The notes under the pieces are model-generated. The model saw only the letters and a program-made list of their open reading frames with translations. It ran no database searches and was not told the DNA's origin. The position numbers and the translations under genes were made by a program. A stretch of DNA of 64,000 nt from Buxus sempervirens (taxonomy: Eukaryota > Streptophyta > Magnoliopsida > Buxales > Buxaceae): NCBI GenBank assembly GCA_947561395.2, contig OX387183.1:27268853-27332852 (forward strand), in the 5' to 3' direction. Of this stretch, positions 45,979 through 57,339 are shown one piece after another; positions within the stretch are counted from its first letter, which is position 1; each line of letters opens with the position of its first letter.

Positions 45979-47265
45979 ATGCCTCCCAAGAAGAAGTCTA
46001 GAACTGATTCTCCTTCCACCTCTTCTCCCCTAGTAAGATCCTCACCGGTTGTCTCTTCTCCACCGGTGAGACCCCCTTCCCCTTCTCATTCCTCTGAACC
46101 ATTCATTAGAAATGGTTTATCTGATTTTAATGAGTTCTTCAAGCACAGGCCACTCCTTTTGGAAAGGGCCATTAAGCTTGATTCATTTTCTGAATCTCCT
46201 CTCTTCTCATTGTTTTCGGACAATGGTTGGAAAAAATTTGCTTTGATAAGTGGTTTTGCATATCCTGACCTGGTTCGAGAGTTCTATTTGAACCTCCACC
46301 ATCTTCATTCTGCCAATCAAGGATTTGTCAAGGCCTATGTCAGGGGCATCTCTTTCGACTTCTCGAAAGAGCTTATCTCATCTCTTCTAGAACTGCCCCT
46401 TGTTGATTCTCCCTCCTTTGACTTCTTTGATTCTCACTCTGATCCTCCCATGGAGTCAATCATTCCGTCACTTATTGTTCAGGGTGCTCCCACTTCCATA
46501 AAAAATAAGCCCACCTATCTTCCTCATGGTTCTCTTCAAGATCTTCTCCGGATCTTGAATCTGTTTATCTGTGCTTCTCTGGTTCCCTCAGATCATCATT
46601 CTGAGATCTCTCACTCTAGAGCACGACTCCTTCATGCTATCTGGAACAGAGACAGTGTCTGTCTTCCGTCAATCATTTTCAATCAAATCCTTCAGTCTCG
46701 GAATTTAAAATCCAAGACTGCTGCTCTTCCATTTGGGATTTTTATCTCATTCTTGTGCATTCATCAGGGGGTCCTCCCTGATCCTGTCGAAATGGTTCTT
46801 CATCCTAAACCTCCCATTGATGACTCCACTCTCACCCGAAGCAAACGAGCAAATCCTTTTCGGTTGGCTTCTTCAGAGCCTTCCTCTTCTCAGTCCTCCT
46901 TGTCCAGTTCGGATGCTATGGCAATCCTGGACAAGTTGAACTCCATGCAAGCCTCCCAGGAGGCTTTCAATTCTAAGGTTAGGGCTCACATGCTCATGAT
47001 GAGCATGTTCAAATCAGAGACCCAGGAGAAGCTAGAGAAGCTTGCAAAGGATGTTGACTTTGCTTGTGGCGAGGTGCAACGGGATGTTGCTGCTCAGCAA
47101 CGAATGCAAAACGAAGCTGATCATTTTCTGGGCAGCATTCGAAGAACTCAGCTGGAGATGGATCACAAGCTCTGTTGGTTGCACTCCCGGTCCCAAGATG
47201 CTTATCGGCATTACTCCAAAACTTGGGATCCGAAACCTCCTTCCAGAAAAGGGGAGTCATTTTGA
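45979..47265 (+). CDS. Post-pol ORF of the copia element (428 aa), plant transposon-protein-like
   Basis: Starts MPPKKKSRTDSPSTSS, a basic Ser/Pro-rich head that could be a nuclear signal (residues 1-40). A globular part follows (about 45-290) with NGWKKFALISGFAYPDLVREFYLNL, VRGISFDFSKELISSLLELP and ARLLHAIWNRDSVCLPSIIF. This resembles the 'putative plant transposon protein' domain (PF20167, from memory), which is found on many plant retroelements and has no known activity. The C-terminus (about 310-428) is a predicted coiled coil. There is no signal peptide or transmembrane segment from this start, so it does not look like an envelope glycoprotein. The ATG was chosen over an upstream in-frame ATG at 45688 because protein-like composition begins at 45979. 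It sits 1.24 kb after pol in the same orientation. Confidence 0.72.
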   Translation: MPPKKKSRTDSPSTSSPLVRSSPVVSSPPVRPPSPSHSSEPFIRNGLSDFNEFFKHRPLLLERAIKLDSFSESPLFSLFSDNGWKKFALISGFAYPDLVREFYLNLHHLHSANQGFVKAYVRGISFDFSKELISSLLELPLVDSPSFDFFDSHSDPPMESIIPSLIVQGAPTSIKNKPTYLPHGSLQDLLRILNLFICASLVPSDHHSEISHSRARLLHAIWNRDSVCLPSIIFNQILQSRNLKSKTAALPFGIFISFLCIHQGVLPDPVEMVLHPKPPIDDSTLTRSKRANPFRLASSEPSSSQSSLSSSDAMAILDKLNSMQASQEAFNSKVRAHMLMMSMFKSETQEKLEKLAKDVDFACGEVQRDVAAQQRMQNEADHFLGSIRRTQLEMDHKLCWLHSRSQDAYRHYSKTWDPKPPSRKGESF

Positions 47266-47596
47266 TGATGTTGCTGCTGGTGCTGGTTGATGGTTGCTGG
47301 TTGAGGATCATCAAGTTGTTTTTTGTTGTTTGTTCTGTTGGTCTGTGTTTTTTTTTTTTTTTGTTGGTCTTCGGGGTTTCTGGATGTAGGTTTATGGGGG
47401 AGTTTTTTGTTTGGCTGAATGTGTATATAGTTGCTGAACACTGTATATTTCGTCTGAATACTGTATATTTTCTCTGAACATGAATGAAATTCTGAATTCT
47501 CTCTTATCATGGTGTTTTGAATGTTTAAATGGAATTCTGAATTTGATAATAAGAACTGTTGTAAGTTTGTTGTCAGGCATTTGCCAAGGGGGAGAT
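47266..47596 (+). other. Copia 3' untranslated region and polypurine tract
   Basis: Non-coding, with a T tract at 47348-47362. It ends in AAGGGGGAGAT (47586-47596), directly before the TG of the 3' LTR, the primer site for plus-strand DNA synthesis. Confidence 0.85.
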
Positions 47597-48767
47597 TGTA
47601 AGTGTGAAAACTCACACTCCTTATATGGCAAATGTTTGACAAATTATATCCTCTAATAATCTTCAAGATGTGCAGAATCAAAATATAAATTCTATGAATT
47701 TAGTAAAGAGGAAAGTGAGGCTGCCACACAGCTACCATGCCGCTGGTAGCTCAAGCAAATGTAAAGACTTCTAAAAGAAGAACATTTCATAAAGGCACCT
47801 GCAATGAAGAACGCCGCTACCACTCCGCTGGCAGCGCATAAGTGATATAGCACTTTTAAAGTAAAGCACGCGTATCGGCTTCGTAAGGCGACGCCAACAC
47901 GCCGCTGGCAGCGCAGAGCAAGAGTGAAGAGACTGCATATCAGCTATGCACATGCCGCGTTCCCTCCCGCTAGCTGCGCGCTCTTAACTGAGTATTTTGT
48001 ATTTGAGCGAGATTGAGTTCGCTACCAGCCGTCTACCCCGATCGCGCCACGACGCCACCAGCGCTCAACGCGATATGAGATTTCTTCTTTAAATAGACGA
48101 GCTGTATTCTTTTTGAAGGGACTTTTTTCCTTGGATCAATTTGATTTTGGATCTTGAGGTGTTCGAGATTCGATCAATTCTTCTTTAGAGAGTCGGTGAT
48201 CGAGTGAGGGGGAGATCTGAGATAGATCACCTGGAATTGAAGTTTGAGGATTCTTCTTCAATTCGGAACTTCACCTGATCGTGTGATCGCCTGGATTGGT
48301 GATCGACTTTGTTGGATGCGTAGGTGGATTCCTACTGCATTGGATCGTCTCAGTGGACTCTGAGGTGATTGTTGCGATCTGGATTGATCGTATTCTGCAA
48401 CTTGTGGATTCAAGCTGTGTTACAGTTCGTGGATTCGAACTGTAGATCACTGTTGAGTGATTGTTTGCGATCTGGATTGATCGTGTTTTGCAGCTTGTGG
48501 ATTCAAGCTGTGTTGCAATTCATGGATTCGAGCTGTGGATTGCTGTTGAGTGAGTTCAATTGTAAAGGTTAAGTGTGTGCTCCTTTTTAATTGTCTTTTC
48601 ATTCAATAGTGGAAATTCGAAGGCTTAGTCGCCTCATATAGACTCGAGGTTTTTCCTGGATCTGGATTCAGGTTTCCTCGTATAATTCTATGTGTGTATG
48701 TTTCCGCATTGTTAAATTCTTAATTGTTGTAGATCGTGGACCTATAGAGTAGATCTCTACTCTTTCA
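47597..48767 (+). repeat. 3' LTR of the copia element (1171 bp)
   Basis: Same length and termini as the 5' LTR, with about 30 base differences by eye. The stem-loop array is at 48285-48535. Its fifth stem is partly broken (CAACTTG / CAAGCTG) and its ninth more so (CAATTCA / CGAGCTG). All loops that I can check are TGGATT or TGGACT. Confidence 0.95.
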
Positions 48768-49460
48768 ACCCAAAAACTTAAAACCCGACCCAATGAGTAA
48801 CTTGGACTTCTTTAAGTCCATTTTTGGACTATGGGCCTAGATGGGCCCACCAAGACCCCCCTTGGGCCCACATGAGTGGCCACATTTTGACTAGCCTACA
48901 CCAGGCCTGTTTTCAATAAACAGGCCCAGGCCCCTTAACCCTTGGCTAATGGGCCAAATCCAAGCCCACTTAGCCCATTGCATGTGTAAATAGTTTAATT
49001 TAATAAATAACCAAAAAAAAAAAGGGGTTACCCAATAACCTTACTGGGCCCCAAGCCCAACTTTGGCAACCTACGGGTCTTCCAAGGGGACCCGCGTCCG
49101 ACCCACTTCACTTAAATAAAAAGATAAAATGAAATAAAAAGGGGCCCACACCTCTAGAGGACCCCGCCAGACCAAAAAAGTACATGCTGGTCTAGGAAGG
49201 GTGAAAATTGACTCAAAACTATGGAAACCCGAGGGACCCGTCAGACCGACGGGGGCGGGCCGGGGTCTCTTCGAACTTCCCCGGAAGTAACCGAGGACTT
49301 AGCTAGAACTCTGAAAAGCCGCAGACCAGACTTAGACCCGAATAGGGCAATCACCATGTCTGCCTGCACCTCTCAGGCAGTGGCGACTCCGAAAGTCCCG
49401 AGGTACGCACGAACCCATGTGCGCCCCGTGTGCAATCTAGGCCAAATTTAGGTGCGCACA

Positions 49461-50126
49461 GCACTCTTACGTAAATATGGTGTTACACATAGAGTTGCCA
49501 CTCCTTATCATCCCCAAACAAGTGGTCAAGTTGAGGTTTCCAACCGGGAACTGAAGCACATATTGGAAAAAATAGTTAACTCATCCAGAAAGGATTGGTC
49601 AAAGAAGCTTGATGATGCATTGTGGGCATATCAGACTGCTTTCAAAACACCAATTGGAATGTCTCCATACTGACTTGTCTATGGAAAAGCTTGTCATCTC
49701 CCGGTGGAATTAGAACACAAGGCCCACTGGGCAATGAAAACTTTGAATTTTGATCTTGTGACAGCTAGAGAGAAGAGGCTTCTACAACTAAATGAGATGG
49801 ATGAATTTTGGCTTGATGCTTATGAGAATGCTTGAATTTACAAGGACAGAACAAAACTCTGGCACGATAAGCACATTCAACGGAAGGAGTTTCTTGTTGG
49901 CCAGAAAGTGTTACTCTACAACTCTAGGCTGAGATTTTTTCCGGGCAAGCTTCGTTCTCATTGGTCTGGCCCTTTTATTATGGTAAGAGTTTACCCCCAT
50001 GGAGCTGTAGAGATTCAATATGACACAAAAGGCACCTTCAAGGTCAATGGTCAGAGATTAAAGACTTATGTTGATGAGGATTTCAAGAACTACAAGTCCT
50101 CCTATTTGCTCCACCCGTCAACATAA
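49461..50126 (+). pseudogene. Athila-like gypsy integrase, 3' part (broken)
   Basis: The reading frame opens at the L4 junction with [30 protein letters not shown], the end of the integrase core including its catalytic E. It continues [27 protein letters not shown], then [20 protein letters not shown], a hallmark of Athila-type pol. Stops are at 49671-49673 and 49833-49835. The last part (49908-50126) reads [18 protein letters not shown] and ends near 50126. The upstream half of pol is absent, because L4 abuts it without a duplication I can match. Confidence 0.83.
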
Positions 50127-51121
50127 ATGATGGTTTTCAGTCAAGCTAATGACTATAACCAAGCGCTTCTTGGGAGGCAACCCAAGTGTTTTTCATTTTT
50201 TTTTATTTTTTTATTTTTTTATTTTTTTATTTTTTTATTTTTTTATTTTTTATTTTTTTATTTTTTATTTTTTTATTTTTATTTTTTTATTTTTTATTTT
50301 TTTATTTTTATTTTTTTATTTTTTTATTTTTTTATTTTTTTGTATTCTACTTTCATTTTTACTCATTTTTTTTATTATTTTTTTTTCAGGTTCTTGAAGG
50401 TTATTCATAGTCATACAAGTCCATCCTACAGTCCATCTCAACATCTGAAAATCAGGGGAGTATTTTGTCCCTTTCTCTTTATTTTCATTTTACTCTTGAA
50501 CATTGAGGGCAATGTTAGATTCAAGTTGAGGGGAGTTGTGCTGAAATCTCATGTTTTGTTGACCTCTATTTTGGTGATCTCAAACCCATATTTTTTATTT
50601 GATGTGCTGAATAGCCTGCTTGTAGGATAGTTTTCTTTGTGATGTGAATTTCTAGCTCATGCCTAGCAATCCAAATAGCTTGATATTCTTGGTTAAGCTT
50701 AACCAGTTGAACACATAATCACATGACTGGGAGATCTAAATTTTGGCCTTTATTACTTATCTTTGGATAGTGTGATTTCATTTGTCTCACTTTGAACTTA
50801 GCACGAGCACACTAATGCATTGTGTGTGGGGTATGAGAACTGAAACCATTCATAGAAGTTTTGATAACTTGAGTTTTGTTGATTGACTTATAGATGGACA
50901 ACTTTGGCATGGTAATTGTGGTATGAGAAAAGAAAATTTTTTTCAAAGTAACAAACAGTGCTAAGAGATTTTGAGCTCCTTTCTACTAAGTAACCGGGCC
51001 TCTTGCCTCACTAAGCAATGAGTGTTCGCGTCAAAAGGTAAGGAGTCTTAAATGGTTGATAATGTGGCTAGTTTAGCTTTGTAGCCTTTTTGTCTTGAGT
51101 TAGTAAAACCTGTAGGGGTGT

Positions 51122-53604
51122 TGTGCGCGCGTGGGAAACGCGGCACGTGGGAATTCGGAGTCGCCACCGCCTGATGGAGTGCAGGCGGACACCTGGGTGC
51201 CTAATCTTGTCTATTTAGGGCTTTCGGTCTGCGGCTTGAGATTCTAAGTTTGGTTCTCGGTTGCGGTCTGGGGAAGTCCGTAGACACCCCAGTCCACCCC
51301 GTCGGATGACGGGTCCCGTGGGTTCCCTATTTTGAGTCAGCTTTCTCTACTTTTGGCTCTTACCCGTTTTCTAATCCCGCATTCATTTTTGTTAGGTCTT
51401 GGTGGGACCACCTGAATGGTGTGGGTCCCTTTAGTTGATTTTATTTTGTCTTAATCTTAAGTGATCTGGGTCTGTTTGGGTGGGCCCCGTTGGAAGGCCC
51501 ACGGTGTCCTTGTTGGACCTAGGCAAGCCCATGTACCCTTGGTGGGCCTCAATCTAACCCTAAGAGGCCCTGTGGGCTTTGGCTAATGAGTTAGTTTTTA
51601 TTAAGGTTTAAGTTGAGGTTTAGGTGTTTTTCATGCAAGTGGTGGGCCGGATCGGTTGGTGGGCCCCTTAGGTGGGCCCACATGGTGGCCAAGTGATTTT
51701 GCATCTCTTATCTTCTTTAGTTTACCAAAGTGGGCTGGTCATTGGGCTTGGGGCCCATGATCCAGGCTTTGGGCTTTGGAAGCCCAGTTCCTTGGAGTTT
51801 AGGGCCTGTACCCAAACTCGGTTCGGTTGGCGGGCTTTGGCGGGCCCGAAAGGCCCTAGCCCATGGTCTCGGCCAGACCACACAATTTATGCATTCATTT
51901 CACACATCATGGTTCGGGCGGGCCGCATTGGGTTTGGCCCATCCAATTAGATTGGTTCATTTTCACTTAATCTTGCTCAGTTGCATGCCTTGGTGTTCAT
52001 TGGGCTTGGTGGGCCCCGTTGGAAGGCCCACTAGCGTGCCAAGCTGGACCGGTCGGTCCAAGTCCCATCTTGGGTTTCCGGGTGGCCCGGAAACCCTGTT
52101 GGTTCACTAGTTTTAGTACAACTCACCCAAGAATTCGGCAGAGCAACAGAATATGCAAAAATCATGCTTTCTATGTGTATCCGGCAACTCAGGCCGGATA
52201 CACAAGGTCCACAGGTGATCCGGCCAGAGTGGCCAGATACACAGAGGCTCTAGGTTATCCGGCCTTAGTTGCCGGATATGCCTAGACCTCAGGTGATCCG
52301 GCCTGAGTTGCCGGATCACCCTGGAATTGGCCTTTTTGGGTTTTGGCCTTTTGGAATGAATCCCAGGGGCTCCCAGGATGGTTTTGAAAGTCTCGTGGGC
52401 CCCTGTGAAGGCCCACGTAGGTTCAGCCTTGGGAGAAGAAGCCTTCCTTGGCTTCTTTCAAGGCTTTCAGCAAAAGGGAATGGGAATGGGGAGCATGCTT
52501 GGAGGGTGAGGGATCATGCTTGCACAAAAACTGTAGTAAGTACTAAAACAGCAATAAAGCATTAAAACAAACCTTGCCTCAAACAAGTAAGAAAAACTTG
52601 AAGAAGGGAGAGAGGAGGGGGCTTATCATGGGGATACATTAGAGGGGATTGGGTAGGGAACAAGCTCCCCTTTTAAACATGCTTGAAACAATACCAAAAC
52701 AGCAAGACAAGAGGACCAAAAAGTGGGTGATAGCTGGACTACCATGCTTCCCTAGAGGACCCTACGTGGGTCTCTTACATATGGTGACTCCATGCCATGA
52801 AAGGGACACCAAAACATGCACAAATCATGCTCAACAATGGCCATGCAGAACAAGGAGATAAATGAGAAAGAAATATTCCAAAAAATCTACATTTAATATA
52901 TGTTAAACACAATGTACTAAAGAACCATACCTGGGGGTTCTTGAACCCTTGAGCCAAGTGGAGACCTCTCCTTGAGCTTGAACAGCAACTGGAGTTCCTC
53001 CTTTGGCCACCACAGCACTTCAGTCCTTCTTGCTTCAACAAGAATGGAGAGGAGAAGAAGGAGATGAGGGTGGCTTGGGGTGGTAAGGGGAGGTGATGGG
53101 AGGCTAGTAGGGTTGGAAGGGGTGGGATTCGAAGGGGGTAGGTGAGAGAAGAGAGCAAGGAAAAAGAAGAAATGGAAGCCAACCCTGGACTGAGCTGCTG
53201 TTTTGCTATTTATAGGCAATTTAATGTATCCGGCAACTCAGGCCGGATACACTAACGCCCCCTCTTATCCGGACTTGAAGTCCAGATACACTAGCTTCCC
53301 TTTGTATCCGGCAACTCAGGCCGGATACATGACTTAATAATTTCAAAATTTAATGCCGCCGCGAAAAAGTCAACTCTTGGCTTTTCCTTAAGTTTGACCG
53401 CCCGCAGAACCTTCATCCGGACTCCGATTCCTGCAAACCCAGTTGCGTTGGAACCGTGTCGGGATCCTTTATGCAATGGGATAGATCAAGGTGGCCAAAT
53501 TTTATCTGATTAAAAGGTCAACTTTCCACCCCTCAGGGTTTGACTTCTTGGCCGGGTTTTTACATTTTCTGGCTTTTTGGGAGCGCAAAAATGAGGTGCT
53601 TACA
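51122..53604 (-). repeat. Solo LTR S5 (Tat-like, 2483 bp)
   Basis: On the minus strand TGTAAGCACCTCATTTTTGC to GCGCGCACA, with a perfect duplication GGTGT (51117-51121 and 53605-53609). Its palindrome word is TATCCGGCAACTC / GGCCGGATA. It occurs three times beside the TATA box (53226-53331) and five times distally (52177-52320). The GGTTTCCGGGTGGCCCGGAAACC inverted repeat is at about 52073-52096, and the TGGGCC-rich part at 51380-52060. Confidence 0.9.
53205..53331 (-). promoter_or_regulatory. S5 core promoter with TATCCGG palindromes
   Basis: The complement of 53205-53217 reads GCCTATAAATAGC. Palindromes GTATCCGGCAACTCAGGCCG.. lie at 53226-53252, 53266-53290 and 53306-53331. The word is nearly identical to that at 52177-52320 in the same LTR. 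Confidence 0.7.
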
Positions 53605-54474
53605 GGTGTCTTCACACCTAATGCCCTTTGAGCCATCTGGTTCAGGAGTCATTGGTCCAATACTCGATAAATGGGTCAATTAGAAAGCTTAAGGAAGCTA
53701 GACATTGCACAGTCCACATGTTGTGAAAAAAAAAAGAAAAGAAATATAGAAAATGAAAGTCAAAATGTCATGCTTTGGTTGTTTCATCAAATAAGGAGTC
53801 CTCTAAATTGGGTTTGTTAGAACTTTTATAATGGAATTATTTTGAAGCCTCATAATGATGTGTTAGATCACTTTATACCAAAGGCACTTGTGATGTTACA
53901 CTATCTAAGTATAAGTGATTAGGCTCATTGTTGATTTCTTAAGATCGTGAACATGGAGTTTCAAATTTTAAGTTATCCTTGAATATTAACTGTTGTTCTG
54001 GGTGTTGCTTTATCTTCTTTGATAGCATGTGTTTGAAATCAATTTCATGTTTGTGGGTATCACCCTGGTAAACCCTCACGAGACTATAACTCGTCCACTA
54101 GGGGCACCTAGGGGTTTAAAGGCTTGTTGCATATGCTAAATGCAATCGAGAGTGCCAGCGAAAGTGGTATAGTTAGGACTTTTTGTTTTAATTGTTTTAG
54201 TTCAGTTTTGCTAGGGACCAGCAAAAAGTAAGTTGGGGGTGTGATAAGTCATGAAAATACCACATTTTAGCACATTAATTTCATGACTTATCTAGTTTTA
54301 TTTCATATTTAATTCCCAATTTTACTTAGAAATTGTCAAAGTCTTTCATCTTTGTATTTTATTTTCATTGTCTAAACTGTGCCTAATTTGTTGATGTAGA
54401 GATACTCTTGCTGGTTATAGAAGTCACGGTTCAAACGGCGTAACATTCGGAGTCAAATTGAAGAAGTTATGATC

Positions 54475-54722
54475 AGCGTTCGCTGGCTGTTCGACTATCG
54501 TTCGAACGTTAGTGTTCTGCAGAGAAACCCGAGAGTAGCGTTCGCTGGCCGTTCGACTGTCGTTTGAACGTTAGTGTTTTGCAGAGAAACCTGAGAGCAG
54601 CGTTCACTGGCCGTTCAATGAACGTTCGAACAAGAGAAGAGGAAACAGTTGTTTGACTTGAACGTTCGACCCGCGTTCAACTGTCATTCGAACGTTCAAG
54701 TAGTAAAAACTGTTATAAAATT
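54475..54722 (+). promoter_or_regulatory. 62-bp repeats with CGTTCGAACG words before a TATA box
   Basis: Three units start AGCGTTCRCTGG at 54475, 54537 and 54599 with a 62-base period. Each contains TTCGACT..CGTTCGAACG. The array continues with single words to about 54700. The TATA box TTATAAAA follows at 54714-54721. The arrangement parallels the word arrays before TATA boxes in the copia and Tat-like LTRs. Confidence 0.65.
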
Positions 54723-56837
54723 CCGAACTTTGCAGATTTGTTTCCTTTTTCTCGGGGATCTTCTTCTAACTTTTAGGAGGATTTTAAGGGGTTTCTAAGA
54801 GAGAGGAGATTAGGTCGTTTTTGGACTTCTAAGTCGTGGATATACAAGAAAAGGAAGTTCTCTTTTCCTTAGGAGTTTATTATTGGAAGGAAAGTTTCTT
54901 TTCCTCTTCAAGGATTCTTGGGCAAGCTTATGGGATTTCTATAAAGGAGAGAGCTGAAATGTGAAAAGGAGGAGTTGATGCTGGGAACGGGAGAAGGAAG
55001 CTGGAACATGGGAGAGATCAGAGCTTGGATCGTCATTAGTTTATTTCTTCTCTTTTCTTCTCTTTCTTTTGTTATACTCTGTTTTTTATGGTTGTTCTTA
55101 GTTCAATCATGAACTAACTTTTATTACTAAGGCTTTGATGTAATCTAAAAATGATGTTTTAATTCTAAATATTATTGCTAATGAATTTAGGATTCATTCT
55201 TCGAGTATTTTATTATTGTACTTAACCCAATTGAGTACTTGCTCACCATTCAATTGTATTTGGTAGTTGTATTGAGACCGAGAGGAGATATACAATTTTA
55301 GTTCTTGTGATAAAATACCATTTTCTACATCTTGATAGAGATATTGGCATGGTTTATGTAGCTTTGTGTTTTGTACATGAAAGTCCACAGATCTTAATGT
55401 GCCTTTTTGCTTTTAAATTCACATAGATATCGTGAGTTATCGTGGGGAGGTAAGTTCGTTGGTGCTCGAGAGAGACCATTGGATAGAATAGAGATTTTCA
55501 CTTTAAAATTGGATTATAAATTTCAGTAGCATGTGTATTCAAGAGTTAATTCAGATTGGTTTATGATTGTGCGCACCTGACTTCGGTGGTCGCACTGGGT
55601 AAAAATGGGAATTTGGAGTCGCCACCGCCTGATGGGGTGTAGGCGGACACCTGGGTGCCTAGATTTTCTATTAGACTGGTCTGCGGCTTAGAGATTCTAA
55701 GTAAGTTCTCGGTTGCGGTTTGGGGAAGTCCGTAGACACCCGAGTCCACCTCGTCACGTGACGGGTCCCATAGGTTTCCCTGGTTTGAGTCAACTTTGGT
55801 CTCTCACTCACCCGATTCCTATTCCAGCATGCACATTTGTTTAAGTCTGGTGGGACCACCAAAGTGGTGTGGGTCCCTTTACTTGGTTTTATCTTCTTAG
55901 TTAGAATGATCTGGGTCTAGTGGGGTGGGCCCTGTTGGAAGACCCACGGTATCCCTTGGTGGGCCAAGTGTGGTCCACGTGTTCCTTGGTGGGCCAAGTG
56001 TGGCCCTTTGGACTTTGGTTCAATTTTGACTTGATTTTATTTTGAAGTTCAAGTGGGGTTATTAAGTTATTTCCATGCAAGGTGGGCCAGATTGCTTTGC
56101 GGGCCCCTGAGTGGGCCACACAATGGTAGCCAAGTGATTTATTAAGTTTATCTTGCTTAGGTTTCCAAAATGGGCTAGGCCTTGGGCTTGGGGCCCTTTA
56201 CCTGGGCTTGGGCTTGAAAGCCCAAGACTTCCTTGGTTAGGGTTTTAAAACCCTATCCTGGTCTGGTTCAATGGGCTTGGTGGGCCCGACAGGCCCTGCC
56301 CATGGTCTCGGCCAAACCACAACCTAATTTAAGCATGCATGGCCCACCTAGGGCTTGGGTGGGCCTCAAGTGGTCTGGCCCGCCCAATTCCTTTGATTAT
56401 CTTATTTTAGTACAATTCAATGGTTCAGGCTGGGGGTGGGCCCCGTTGGAAGGCCCACTGGAAATCAAGCTAGATCGGTTGGTCTGGGTCCCATGACCCG
56501 GAAACCCTATTGGCACACTTGGTTCGATTTGAGAATGTTACCCACAGTCAGCAAAGATTACAGAATATGTAGAAATCATGAAATACACAAAATATATGAA
56601 AATCACATACACTGGGTCCAAGGGGAGGGACCTGGGACCCTTGTGGGCTTTGCCCACGGGGCGAGGTCCCTTTCTGCACCAAGGAACGAGTTAGATGCGT
56701 GGCGAATAAAAGGGTTGGGGGGCTGCGAGGGGCGAAGCCCCCCGCGGTACGGTATAGGGTTATTTAAGGAATTTCAAAAATATAGGCAATTCGGCCTTAA
56801 AAAGGGTATGCGCCGACCTTCGGGTGCTAGGCATGAG

Positions 56838-57292
56838 TAGAGCCGGAAAAAATCGAACCGACCCGACGGGTCAACCCGACTAACCCGATTATAAACGGGT
56901 TGGGTTGACCCGTTTATTAATTGGGTCGGGTGTGGGTTGGGGTTTTCCCAACCCGCCTGTAATCGGGTCAAACTCGATTATGACCCGCCAACCTGATTAT
57001 GACCCAATTAAAAAAAATGTGTAAAAAAGTGCATGAATCAACCCGATTATGGCCCGCCAACCCAATTATGACCCGAACCCGACCCAATTATGACCCGATT
57101 ACCCCATAATCCTATTTTAATAATATTTTTGAAAAAATAAAAAAATATATATAATCGGGTTGGCGGGTTGAACCCGTTTATTGGCGGGTTGGGTTCGGTT
57201 TGGGGTTTTCCCAACCCGCCAGTAATCGGGTCAACCCGAACCCGACCCGTTTAACCTTGAACCGATTACGACCCGACCCGTTTCCAGCTCTA
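56838..57292. mobile_element. hAT-type MITE (455 bp)
   Basis: Terminal inverted repeats TAGAGCCGGAAA and (complement of the other end) TAGAGCTGGAAA. It is flanked by a perfect 8-bp duplication GGCATGAG (56830-56837 and 57293-57300); 8 bp is diagnostic of hAT. The body is built of CCCGACCCG / CGGGTTGGG and GATTATGACCC words and has no transposase. It lies in S6 between the TGGGCC-rich part and the GCGC array. Confidence 0.85.
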
Positions 57293-57339
57293 GGCATGAG
57301 GTCAACGCGAAGTGGGCGGACCAAAAACAGCGAAAAAGC

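Larger units (their letters stand above)
38549..48767 (+). mobile_element. Complete Ty1/copia retrotransposon, Sirevirus-like (10,219 bp)
   Basis: Two 1171-bp LTRs (38549-39719, 47597-48767) bound a PBS, one Gag-Pol ORF, a post-pol ORF and a polypurine tract. The flanks are ACCCG (38544-38548) and ACCCA (48768-48772), a 5-bp duplication with one mismatch. A Sirevirus-like assignment rests on the size, two separated zinc knuckles in Gag, an extra ORF after pol, and the GGGGGAGATTG polypurine/LTR junction. By eye the LTRs differ at about 30 positions (about 2.5%), roughly one million years at a commonly used plant rate of 1.3e-8; this is only an estimate. It is the only element here that looks able to move. 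Confidence 0.93.
36799..49460 (+). repeat. LTR L4 (Tat-like, TGTTAGCACC subtype), split by a copia element
   Basis: Two parts, 36799-38548 and 48768-49460, together about 2.44 kb, separated by the copia element. It starts TGTTAGCACCTGATTTTTGC and ends GGTGCGCACA. The uninterrupted relative S7 (57938-60311) aligns across the break: 'cccggttg..aat..gacc' before it and 'ttggactatgggcctagatgggccca' after it. Its palindrome word, GCCCGTATTTGAAATACGGGC, occurs beside the TATA box and again at 38385-38489. Bases after the end (GCACT) do not match those before the start (GCAGC), as expected for a 3' LTR whose partner lies elsewhere or is lost. Confidence 0.85.
50127..54241 (+). other. 3' untranslated region of the Athila-like element, split by S5
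   Basis: Athila sequence is 50127-51121 and 53605-54241. It starts with 'caagcgcttcttgggaggcaaccca', a familiar Athila post-pol sequence. It holds a low-complexity ATTTTTTT tract (50198-50345) and 'gaacattgagggcaatgtt' (50498). No env-like ORF is visible. It ends in AAGTAAGTTGGGGGTG (54227-54242), the polypurine tract before the 3' LTR. Confidence 0.7.

Noticed and set aside
36794..49465. Target duplication for L4 (GCAGC before, GCACT after)
   Set aside because: Only three of five bases match, and the bases before L4 are its own polypurine tract, so no duplication is claimed.
50127..50630. Open frame of 167 codons rich in Phe, Ile and Tyr
   Set aside because: It is a read-through of an ATTTTTTT low-complexity tract in the Athila 3' region, not a membrane protein.
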